Shown here one piece after another: positions 27,391-36,351 of a DNA stretch of 64,000 nucleotides. Position numbers and translations under genes: made by a program. The stretch spans positions 62,001 to 126,000 of the forward strand of contig JACPPC010000022.1 of NCBI GenBank assembly GCA_016191225.1, given 5' to 3'. The notes under the pieces are model-generated. The model searched no databases. It saw only the letters and a program-made list of their open reading frames with translations, and was not told where the DNA came from. Source of the stretch: Gemmatimonadota bacterium (lineage in GTDB: Bacteria; Gemmatimonadota; Gemmatimonadetes; Gemmatimonadales; Gemmatimonadaceae). The first letter of the stretch is position 1, and each line of letters starts with the position of its first letter.

Positions 27391-27433
27391 GTTCGGACGC
27401 GCAATGTCCGAGATACGGCCCTGCAGTGTCCGA
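27391..27433. promoter_or_regulatory. TGTCCGA repeats upstream of the AAA-helicase operon
   Basis: Two direct copies of TGTCCGA at 27405 and 27427 are exactly 22 bases apart (two helical turns), and an inverted GTTCGGAC lies at 27391-27398. Each direct copy is followed by a similar run ending GG...CAG. They sit 22-64 bases before the AAA start codon, in promoter position for the minus strand, and look like binding sites for a repressor or activator. Confidence 0.5.
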
Positions 27434-27457
27434 ATAGCGGCTGCAGTAGGTCTTCTA

Positions 27458-27488
27458 TTGTAACATGTTTTGCCACAACGTGTTACAA
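27458..27488. promoter_or_regulatory. Operator dyad, first copy (AAA-helicase promoter)
   Basis: TTGTAACATGTT (27458-27469) and AACGTGTTACAA (27477-27488) form a 12-bp inverted repeat with one mismatch and a 7-base spacer. The right half includes ACAACGTGTTAC (27475-27486), found identically at 34513-34524 before the fic gene. TTGTAA precedes that core at the same distance in both places. Confidence 0.6.
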
Positions 27489-27515
27489 GAAGGTGCTGCT
27501 ACGGCCACACACGGC

Positions 27516-28190
27516 TCACCAGCGCTGCTCGATCAGACGGCGCTGCGCATCCCGCATCTGCTCGTCCGACTGTTCCCAGCTGAATCGTTCCCAGAGCTCG
27601 TGGAGCTTCTCGCGCGCGAGCTCGGGCGCTGAAGCGATGAGGCGCTCCGGTGAGACAGTCGAGGAGCCGGTCCACGAGTCGATCGCCGCCTGCTTTGGCG
27701 CGAGGAACGACGCAAAGTTGGGCTCGAAGCGTCGCAGGCGCCTTCCTTTCAGGCCATGCATTGCGAACTCGATCACGATCTCCGGGCCAAACGAGAATCG
27801 CTCTGTGAGTCGCTGGGCGAAGAGGAAGAACTCCGTGAAGGTGAAGATGGTGGAGTCGATGCTCAGCACACTTCCTGGCGCGATTTCCTTGAGGTCACCG
27901 GCGAACGGCACTTCCTCGAACCAGTCCTCTCGCATGGAGAAGAAGTGCACAAACTGCCCTGACTCATAGAACCGCCACGCCTCCTTGTAGCCAAGCGCAT
28001 CGACATCCGATTGGATGTGGTGGGCAAGCTTCGCTATCTCGCCCTGAACAAACGGATACGGCCATCCCCTCAGGGATACCGCACACTCCTGCATCGCCAG
28101 CGCCAGCTCCCGGTAGGGGACCCGCTTCTCGACGAATCGCGTGGGACGAATCGCGACGCGCCAGTATCCTCGCTCGCGAATCTTGACCAT
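27516..28190 (-). CDS. Unrecognised protein paired with AlbA_2 gene
   Basis: 224 residues, no family I can name with confidence. It begins MVKIRERGYWRVAIRPTRF and has a conserved-looking block SLRGWPYPFVQ near residue 42, several Trp and Phe residues and no membrane segment or Cys/His cluster. The ATG at 28190 lies five bases after the AlbA_2 stop; a GTG at 28208 would overlap it. Tight spacing suggests the two proteins form a functional pair. It is the last gene of the operon that begins with the methyltransferase, before the promoter region of the AAA gene. Confidence 0.75.
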   Translation of the reverse strand: MVKIRERGYWRVAIRPTRFVEKRVPYRELALAMQECAVSLRGWPYPFVQGEIAKLAHHIQSDVDALGYKEAWRFYESGQFVHFFSMREDWFEEVPFAGDLKEIAPGSVLSIDSTIFTFTEFFLFAQRLTERFSFGPEIVIEFAMHGLKGRRLRRFEPNFASFLAPKQAAIDSWTGSSTVSPERLIASAPELAREKLHELWERFSWEQSDEQMRDAQRRLIEQRW

Positions 28191-28195
28191 GACAC

Positions 28196-28810
28196 TCACG
28201 ACTCCCACCCCTTGAGCTGCGCGAGGAACTTCGCCGTGTCGCCGGGGCCGGCATCACGCTCGAGCGCGCGCACCTGGAAGTAGCGCTCAAGCTCCCGCAG
28301 CGACGCGAGACGCACGAGTTCGCGCAAATCGTCAGGCGCGCTCAGCTCACACGTTGCGTTCAGCTTTAGGCCGCGCACGTAGATCGCGCCCAACTTCACG
28401 GCGGAGCCCTTCTCGCCGGGAATGTCCAGCGCCTTGGTGATCATCACTGGAATGTCCGTGAACTGCCTGACAGCGATGCCCACGACTTGCAACCCCTCGA
28501 CGACGACGTGCCGTACATCGAGCGAGACGCTTGGATACACATGGCTATTGACGAAGCTCGCGACATCATCCGTGGCGAATCCGGCTGACACTGCCTCCGG
28601 GACCCCAGTGAGCGCGTGCGTTCCCGGCGGATCGGATTCCGTCAGTCCGAAGAGGAGAAGGCCGCCATCCGCTGTGTTCGCAAGCGCGGCCACGGCCTTC
28701 AGCACCTTGGCCTTGGTGCCAAGATCAGCCCACGGCATTGATGCCTTGAGCTCGACGCTTCGCGTCTCTCGTCCCTCGATCGCTAAGCGCGCGATATCTG
28801 CTTCGTTCAT
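28196..28810 (-). CDS. AlbA_2 (Schlafen-like) domain protein
   Basis: 204 residues. EGRETRSVELKASM at the start and KAVAALANTADGGLLLFGLTE (about 39-59) are the AlbA_2/Schlafen signature, a putative nucleic-acid-binding or RNase-like fold. GVPEAV and FVNSHVYPS follow the usual order. The usual C-terminal ATPase or wHTH part is missing, so this is a short form. It starts six bases after the methyltransferase stop and is probably co-translated. In defence settings such proteins bind or cut nucleic acids; the role here is inferred. Confidence 0.85.
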   Translation of the reverse strand: MNEADIARLAIEGRETRSVELKASMPWADLGTKAKVLKAVAALANTADGGLLLFGLTESDPPGTHALTGVPEAVSAGFATDDVASFVNSHVYPSVSLDVRHVVVEGLQVVGIAVRQFTDIPVMITKALDIPGEKGSAVKLGAIYVRGLKLNATCELSAPDDLRELVRLASLRELERYFQVRALERDAGPGDTAKFLAQLKGWES

Positions 28811-28816
28811 CGCCAG

Positions 28817-31800
28817 CTATCGCGCGGGTGTGCGGAAGTAGCGAAGCGTCTCACGCAACTTGTCGTCGAAATCCCAACCCTCATGGAATGTCTCGAAGAC
28901 GTGCACGAGGTCGCGCTCGGTCAGTCCATACAACTTGGCGACTGCGGCGTCGAGCTCGCAGATCAGCGCCTGCTTCTCGTCCGCGGTCAGCTCCGCCGGC
29001 GCAATACCGAGCGCGCGACCCCACTCCACGAAGCGCTGGTCTGCGCCAACCGCCAGTCGCGCAGCGATCGCGGCGACGCGACCGCGATCGGCGCTGCTAG
29101 AGGCAGGTCGAGGAATCGGCAACGGGTTGAACACGAAGTAGTTCACGTGCGTTTCGACGAACCGGCGGGCATACCAATCAAGCGGTATCGACGAGAGCAC
29201 CCCGAGCACAAATGCCTGCTCTGTCGAATCGCCGCGCGGCCAGAGGAGAAAGGGAGCCTGATTGGCAATGAACACCTTCGGGGGGACCAAGGAAACGACC
29301 ACGGTTCGCTGATTCGTCCTGTTCGTGGTGTCGCGAAACGCGATCCGCGCCTCGTTGCATGGCAACGTCTCCTCGCGCCGGGCCCAATCCACCGAAAACT
29401 CAGAGTACGGTGACTTGCGATTCCCGTGCGCCCCGCGACGCCGCTCCTGCAGTGCCGGAATCACCACCTTCGGATCGGCCCACCCGTAGTACTCCCCCGT
29501 ATCGGAGGTCCACAAGTCGAACGACTCCCCTTTGTACACCGGCCAGTACCCCCGAGGCCTCCTGGCCGTGTCGAGGTCCATCAAGCCCGCGTCATTGGTC
29601 GCATGCAATTCCGCGTATGGTCGCGCGCGCCACGCCACGCCATCATCCAGGTCGAGCCGCGGGTGTTGGCGAAGCTTAAGGAACACGCCCACCGACTCCG
29701 GCGTCGGCAACAACGGAAGCGCACTCGCGTCATTCCACCCCTTGATCGCCCGTCCCTCGAAGCGCGGCCGTTCAGCCACGCGGCCACGGCCGGTGTCGAA
29801 GCTCGCGCGACTGGCGTACGGGCCGTCGAGCACTACGCTCGCGCCAGTTGCGCCGACTCCGAGACCGCGAGTCAATACGGTCAGGCCGATCGTATACTGC
29901 GGGTGAACCTCATCGAAGATCCACTGTTGGTTGTTTAGCAGCATCGTGAGGTCCACCTCGCGAGCGAGCGCGAACAGCTGCTCCCGGAACTCGGTGGAGC
30001 CCTTTGCCGCGAAGGCCGAGCGCGGTAGTACAACGCCCACCCGCCCTCCATCGATGCACACCAACGACCAGAAACGCCAGCAAAACGCCTTGTAGAGGTC
30101 AGGGTCACCCGTGCCCATGCCGGGAAATGGCCCGGTGGTGAGCACGGCGCGCAGGCGCGCCGCCTCGGCCACCTCTTCCTCGTACAACGGCACGAGGTCG
30201 CTCCGATACTCGCGCAGCTCGGCGAGCCGCGCGCGCTGCTCCCGCTGTGCCAGTCCCCGCAAACCTGGATCGAAGCGCGCCCAGAAGGCCAACTCCTCCA
30301 CCGTGGCTTCCTGCCAGGGCGGATTGCCGAGCAGCACGTCGAAGCCGGCGCGGTCGCGCAGGAACACCTGCGGGAACGCTGTCGGGAAGTGCAACGGGCG
30401 CAGCCCGTGCAGCGCGCGCTGCGCCTTGCGCACCAACTGGTCGCTGAACAGGTCACCACGCTTGAGTTTCGTGGTCACCGTTCGCGAGACGACAAACTGA
30501 GTCACGTCCTTTTCGATGCGCGAGGCCGCCAGCACCGTGAACAAATCCTCGGTCGCCTGCACCGCTGCACGCTGTTCCGTGTATAGCCGGCGCGCATCCT
30601 TGGCCTGCTTCGCGTCGGCCTCGGCAAGTCGTGCAAGGTGAGCCACCGGCTCCCTCGCCGTCCTTAGCAACTCGTCGGCGCTGAACGAGAAGAGGTCGTC
30701 CACTTCTCCCTTCAACAGCTCGCTCGCCTCTCCCAACGTCGCGATGCCCACCAGGGCGTTCCCGACCACGAGGTTTGCATCGAGTAGCGACAGGGGCAGG
30801 CCGGGCACGAATGTGTGAATCCACAGGGAGAGTCTTGCCAGCTCCACCGCCAGCGGGTTTAGGTCTACCCCATGAATGCACCGGCGCGCGATCTGGCGGC
30901 GCAGCAGCTGGGTATCCTCGATCGGCTCGCCCTGCCAGGATGAACCGAGGGCCGCCTCGGCCGTCTCCCGGAGCCGCAGCAGCTCCTCGCGCACTCCCGG
31001 CAGCGGGCGCCGCGCGAGGTATCCCGAGAGCCCCCGCTCCAGGTGATCGACGGCCGCGACAAGGAAGTGCCCCGAGCCCATGGCGATGTCGGCCACGTGA
31101 AAGTCGAAGAAACGGTCGGCGGCGTCGCGATCGTCACCGAGGGCGTCCAGTCGACCCAGGTGCTCTGCCAGCGCGGGGTCCAGGGCCCGATCGAGCAGGT
31201 GCTCGACGGCAAAGTCCTTGGTGTAGTACGCGCCGCTCGACTTGCGTGCGCCACTCTTGTCGTGCAGGTACACTTGCCCCCGTCGCACCACGGCCTCGGC
31301 GAGGGCGACCGTTCGCTTGCCCTTCGCGCCTCGCGTCGGCGCCGCGAGCGGGATGTACGACTCCGTGCGCGGATCGACAGCGAGGTCGGACTCGGCCAGC
31401 GACAGCTCCTGCTCGAGCAGTCCCTCATAGATCGTGCCGAACTCGCGAACGCCAAGGGCGCGGAAGTCTACCGGGCCGGGCACGCCGTCGCCGGAGTCGT
31501 CGAGCAGGAGTGCCGCGAGAGCCGGGGCGAAGGCGTTGTCGGGGAGGGTGACGGCGGCAAGCGCCCGCGCGGCGGGGCTGGCGCTGTCGGCCGTCGCGAA
31601 CAGGCCGCCGTTGTACGCCGGCACCACCCACGCGGGGTTGCCCTGGTCGACGGCCTTGAACAGCAGGCCGACTTCGCTCCACAAAGCGTCGACGGCGCCG
31701 TAGGAGACGCTGGTCGCGCGATCGCGCGCGAGGCGCTGGGCCAGATGCTTCAGCGAGTGCTCGCGATACGTCTCGCTCGTGTTGTATGGCAGGAGCTCCT

Positions 31801-32938
31801 TGTCCTCGGCGTACGCCACGAAGAGCAGGCGAAAGAGGACCAGCAGGGCCATCTCGAAGGTCTCTTGCAGGCGCTCGCGCGAGGGCGCCCGCAATCGTCG
31901 CGCACGCACGATCGCATCACACAGCGCCGGCATGACCTCGCGGTACACGCGCTCGCGCAATCGGGCACCGAGCGCGGCCGCGAACCGGCGTGACGATTCG
32001 AGGATCTGACCGAAGCTCCCGCTCTGGAGCAGCGCCTCGGGCGACGCCAGAAGCGGGAGATAGCCCGCGGACTCGCGAGTGAGGAGGGTCAGGTCCAGCT
32101 CGACGAACGTCTCCGTCCGGCCACGTCGCCCTGTGCCGATGCCGGGCTTGACCGGGTAGACGCGAACAACAGAGCCAGCGGTCACGATCACGAAGTCGAG
32201 ATTCTTCTGGTCCGCCTTCGCGAGCGCCCACGACACCGGTGAAAGGCCGTCGAACTTCACGTTGGTCGGCTCGATCTCGTCGGCGCGTTCGAGGAAGATC
32301 GCGACGGCGACGTCGGAGTCGCGCGCGCGAAGCACTGCGCCGGGTCCGGGTAGCGTTTCGACCGCGAAACCGAGTCGCTCAAGCAACGCCGCGCCGCGCA
32401 GCGTGAGGAGGGGCAGGGCCGTGGAGCAGGCGGAGGACCAGTCGCCGCGAGCGGGTACGCCCGTTTCGAGTTCGTGGGTGGCAAACAGCCCGGCGTTGCG
32501 CAGCCCGGGTATGCGCTGCGAAAGTTTTCCGAGTTTGTCGCGAAGTACCGCCTGGGCAGCATGGCGGTCGGGCGCGTCCAGCGCGGCCGTGACCACGCGC
32601 TCGAGTTGCGAGGACTCCAGGTCACTGGCGGCAGCGGTCCATTCGTCGCCGAAGGTCGTCCCAAAGGCTGCGCGCGAGCCTCCCGCCCCAAACGTCACGA
32701 CGACAACGACTTGCGTCGCCCGCCTGCCTCGTCGCTGGTCGTGCAGTTGGCGCAATACCGCAATGCCCGGTCGCGCCGTCGCCGTAAAGTGCGCGACTTC
32801 GACCGGCTGGGTGCCATGGCCAAGGAACAGCGCGTCGGCTGTGAGTCCGCCGGGCACCGTATCGGAGAGCGGGCGGGCGTCTGGGCGGCTGGCGAGGAAG
32901 GGCATGCTCGGGGGTCGGTCCGGCTCTACCGCCACCAT
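28817..32938 (-). CDS. Giant Eco57I-type N6-adenine DNA methyltransferase
   Basis: 1373 residues. SAM-binding motif I is ADIAMGSGHFLVAA (about residue 617) and catalytic motif IV is LLGNPPWQE (about 871), the NPPY/W motif of adenine methylases. RCIHGVDLNPLAVELARLSLW is the usual motif II/III stretch. About 550 residues precede the methylase and include a predicted helical region (LLVLFRLLFVAYAEDKELLPY) shared by type IIG enzymes; a target-recognition-like part with WPVYKGESFDLW follows. I see no clear PD-(D/E)XK nuclease, so cutting may be done by the PLD-SNF2 protein. It resembles DISARM DrmMI, BREX PglX and type IIG enzymes. Confidence 0.88.
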   Translation of the reverse strand: MVAVEPDRPPSMPFLASRPDARPLSDTVPGGLTADALFLGHGTQPVEVAHFTATARPGIAVLRQLHDQRRGRRATQVVVVVTFGAGGSRAAFGTTFGDEWTAAASDLESSQLERVVTAALDAPDRHAAQAVLRDKLGKLSQRIPGLRNAGLFATHELETGVPARGDWSSACSTALPLLTLRGAALLERLGFAVETLPGPGAVLRARDSDVAVAIFLERADEIEPTNVKFDGLSPVSWALAKADQKNLDFVIVTAGSVVRVYPVKPGIGTGRRGRTETFVELDLTLLTRESAGYLPLLASPEALLQSGSFGQILESSRRFAAALGARLRERVYREVMPALCDAIVRARRLRAPSRERLQETFEMALLVLFRLLFVAYAEDKELLPYNTSETYREHSLKHLAQRLARDRATSVSYGAVDALWSEVGLLFKAVDQGNPAWVVPAYNGGLFATADSASPAARALAAVTLPDNAFAPALAALLLDDSGDGVPGPVDFRALGVREFGTIYEGLLEQELSLAESDLAVDPRTESYIPLAAPTRGAKGKRTVALAEAVVRRGQVYLHDKSGARKSSGAYYTKDFAVEHLLDRALDPALAEHLGRLDALGDDRDAADRFFDFHVADIAMGSGHFLVAAVDHLERGLSGYLARRPLPGVREELLRLRETAEAALGSSWQGEPIEDTQLLRRQIARRCIHGVDLNPLAVELARLSLWIHTFVPGLPLSLLDANLVVGNALVGIATLGEASELLKGEVDDLFSFSADELLRTAREPVAHLARLAEADAKQAKDARRLYTEQRAAVQATEDLFTVLAASRIEKDVTQFVVSRTVTTKLKRGDLFSDQLVRKAQRALHGLRPLHFPTAFPQVFLRDRAGFDVLLGNPPWQEATVEELAFWARFDPGLRGLAQREQRARLAELREYRSDLVPLYEEEVAEAARLRAVLTTGPFPGMGTGDPDLYKAFCWRFWSLVCIDGGRVGVVLPRSAFAAKGSTEFREQLFALAREVDLTMLLNNQQWIFDEVHPQYTIGLTVLTRGLGVGATGASVVLDGPYASRASFDTGRGRVAERPRFEGRAIKGWNDASALPLLPTPESVGVFLKLRQHPRLDLDDGVAWRARPYAELHATNDAGLMDLDTARRPRGYWPVYKGESFDLWTSDTGEYYGWADPKVVIPALQERRRGAHGNRKSPYSEFSVDWARREETLPCNEARIAFRDTTNRTNQRTVVVSLVPPKVFIANQAPFLLWPRGDSTEQAFVLGVLSSIPLDWYARRFVETHVNYFVFNPLPIPRPASSSADRGRVAAIAARLAVGADQRFVEWGRALGIAPAELTADEKQALICELDAAVAKLYGLTERDLVHVFETFHEGWDFDDKLRETLRYFRTPAR

Positions 32939-33010
32939 CGTCGGCGCGGGGTGTGCGGTAAGTGACGTTCAGCGCGGCGTTAGGGCAAGCGCTGATGCGA
33001 AGATGGCCGA

Positions 33011-34411
33011 CTACCCGCCCGTCCGCAGGCTCTTCGTCGTCGCCTTGTCGTCCAGTAACTCCCGGAGCTTCGATTTCGGCCAGAACGCAAGGAACCGACC
33101 AGCGCGCCGGCGCTCCAGCAGTCCAGCCGCGACGAGGGCGTTGAGATCCTGTCGCGCGGCCTCTCCGCTCACATGGTGCGATCGCGAGTGCGACTCGATC
33201 GAGTAGCGGGCGTCTGGATGGCGCATGGCATGCGCCACGAGCGCCACCTGCCGGTCATTCAACAACAAGCGCCGGGCGACTTGCTCCGCAAGTTGCCGCT
33301 CGATTGCTTGTTCGATTCCGAGCTTCTGCCGCACATACTCGCGCAACTGCTCCACCGCGAGCCCGAAGACACGCAGCTGATGCAGGAGAAAGTAGGTGAG
33401 GTCACCCTCGTCGGTCTCCGAATACAGGAACGCCCTGCCATACTTGCCGCGGGCTTCCCTCAGGATGCGTGAGATCGAGGCGTACTCAGCGAGCCAGTAG
33501 CCTGCCCGCTTCATCGCCCAGTAGAAGACCGCACGCGCCGTCCGGCCATTGCCGTCCACAAACGGATGATCGTATCCGATCATGAAGTGGAGGATGATCG
33601 CGCGGGCGACGGGATGCAGGAACGCTCCCGTGGCCTCGGTCGGGGCCTCGTTCGCAAACGCGCACAGCAGTTCCACCCGCCCAGGGAGCTCACGAGCGGG
33701 CGGTGGCGTATGTAGTGGCGCGCCAGTCAGCAGATCGGTTACGCCGATCTCCTCATCATCTCGCCTGTATCTGCCGCCTCCGTCGGTGATCTCGAGCGTA
33801 CCCTCGGTGAGGATCGACTGCAACTCCTCAATGAATGCCGGAGTGAGGGGCGCGGCGCCCGCCGCCCTCACGTGCCTTATTGCCGCGTAGTTGTTCGCGA
33901 TCATTCGCTCGCTTCGATCCCTCGGCGCTCGGCCCTCGCGCAGCAGGTCCTTTCCCACTCTTCGAGTTGTCGATGCGCCCTCGAGTTGGCTCGAGGTCAC
34001 GGCCTCCTCCATGAGGCCGCTGACGAGAAACCGCTCCGCCTGCCCCGGCGAAAGCTCGGATGCGTCGCTGAGGAGCGTGCCACCCGCCTGAAGGTCACAG
34101 CGGTGCAGCATTGCAAGCGCCGGCGCGGGTGTGGCGATCACGAACTGACGCCCACGCGAGTCCCGAAACGGGAGTGGCTCATATAAGCTCCGACGGGCCA
34201 TCTTGATGGCCGCCCACGCCTGCTCATGCGGGATGCCTTCGGGGAGCTCGATCTGCCGGAACGTGTGCCAGTGCCTGTACCGTCCAGCTTCAGCCGCACC
34301 CGCACGCGCGCTGTACTGAAAGACGCGCAGTAGCTGCTCGCGCCGATCAGCCGACTCCAGCAGATCCCGCATGACCTCGTGATCATTCGGCGGAGTCGTC
34401 GGTACCTTCAT
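33011..34411 (-). CDS. Fic-domain AMP transferase, class II, with winged helix
   Basis: 466 residues. Active motif HPFVDGNGRTAR (His282) is complete. An inhibitory helix TSSQLEGAS (139-147), of the (S/T)xxxE(G/N) type, lies N-terminal to it, so it is a class II self-inhibited enzyme that would add AMP to a target protein until relieved. The C-terminal 70 residues (VSGEAARQDLNALVAAGLLERR) look like a winged helix and may bind DNA. GAGGTGA lies before the ATG. It is 72 bases upstream of the methyltransferase and may share its transcript. Its promoter region is packed with dyads. Confidence 0.9.
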   Translation of the reverse strand: MKVPTTPPNDHEVMRDLLESADRREQLLRVFQYSARAGAAEAGRYRHWHTFRQIELPEGIPHEQAWAAIKMARRSLYEPLPFRDSRGRQFVIATPAPALAMLHRCDLQAGGTLLSDASELSPGQAERFLVSGLMEEAVTSSQLEGASTTRRVGKDLLREGRAPRDRSERMIANNYAAIRHVRAAGAAPLTPAFIEELQSILTEGTLEITDGGGRYRRDDEEIGVTDLLTGAPLHTPPPARELPGRVELLCAFANEAPTEATGAFLHPVARAIILHFMIGYDHPFVDGNGRTARAVFYWAMKRAGYWLAEYASISRILREARGKYGRAFLYSETDEGDLTYFLLHQLRVFGLAVEQLREYVRQKLGIEQAIERQLAEQVARRLLLNDRQVALVAHAMRHPDARYSIESHSRSHHVSGEAARQDLNALVAAGLLERRRAGRFLAFWPKSKLRELLDDKATTKSLRTGG

Positions 34412-34424
34412 CAGCTCACCTCAA

Positions 34425-34447
34425 AACAAGAGTTGTTGAATCTTGTT
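34425..34447. promoter_or_regulatory. Dyad over the fic leader
   Basis: AACAAGA (34425-34431) and TCTTGTT (34441-34447) are perfect reverse complements, 9 bases apart, directly upstream of the fic Shine-Dalgarno sequence. It could be an operator or a leader hairpin. Confidence 0.4.
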
Positions 34448-34457
34448 CGAAGGCGAT

Positions 34458-34490
34458 CCAATGTCAACCAATAACAGAAAGACATTGGTT
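34458..34490. promoter_or_regulatory. Nested dyads in the fic promoter
   Basis: CCAATGTC (34458-34465) pairs with GACATTGG (34481-34488), and AACCAAT (34466-34472) with ATTGGTT (34484-34490). The arms share bases so only one pairing can form at a time, but as protein sites both can exist. The region is markedly AT-rich against the rest of the window. Confidence 0.45.
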
Positions 34491-34494
34491 AAGT

Positions 34495-34524
34495 GTTGTA
34501 ATGCCATGTATTACAACGTGTTAC
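34495..34524. promoter_or_regulatory. Operator dyad, second copy (fic-methyltransferase promoter)
   Basis: GTTGTAAT (34495-34502) and ATTACAAC (34510-34517) form an 8-bp perfect inverted repeat with a 7-base spacer, overlapping ACAACGTGTTAC (34513-34524). That 12-mer and the TTGTAA placed 17 bases before it are repeated at 27458-27486 with the same total length of 29 bases. The common design suggests one regulator for both operons. Confidence 0.6.
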
Positions 34525-34567
34525 GTCGGCTGGGCCGCACCGATAACGGATACGCCTGATCAACCTG

Positions 34568-36244
<1,677 letters not shown>

Positions 36245-36351
36245 GGTGAATTCGGGAAGCGAGTGCGATGTGCAGGGATCCTGACGGCCGCCGGGCGGCG
36301 TGGGGCCGCGGGCTGGTTGCGGCCCGTGCGGCGAACCTCCAATCTAGCCGC

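Noticed and set aside
22844-34411. Assignment of the island to DISARM or BREX
   Set aside because: The methyltransferase and helicase recall both, but the hallmark genes (DrmA/DrmB; PglZ, BrxC, BrxL) are not present, so neither name is used.
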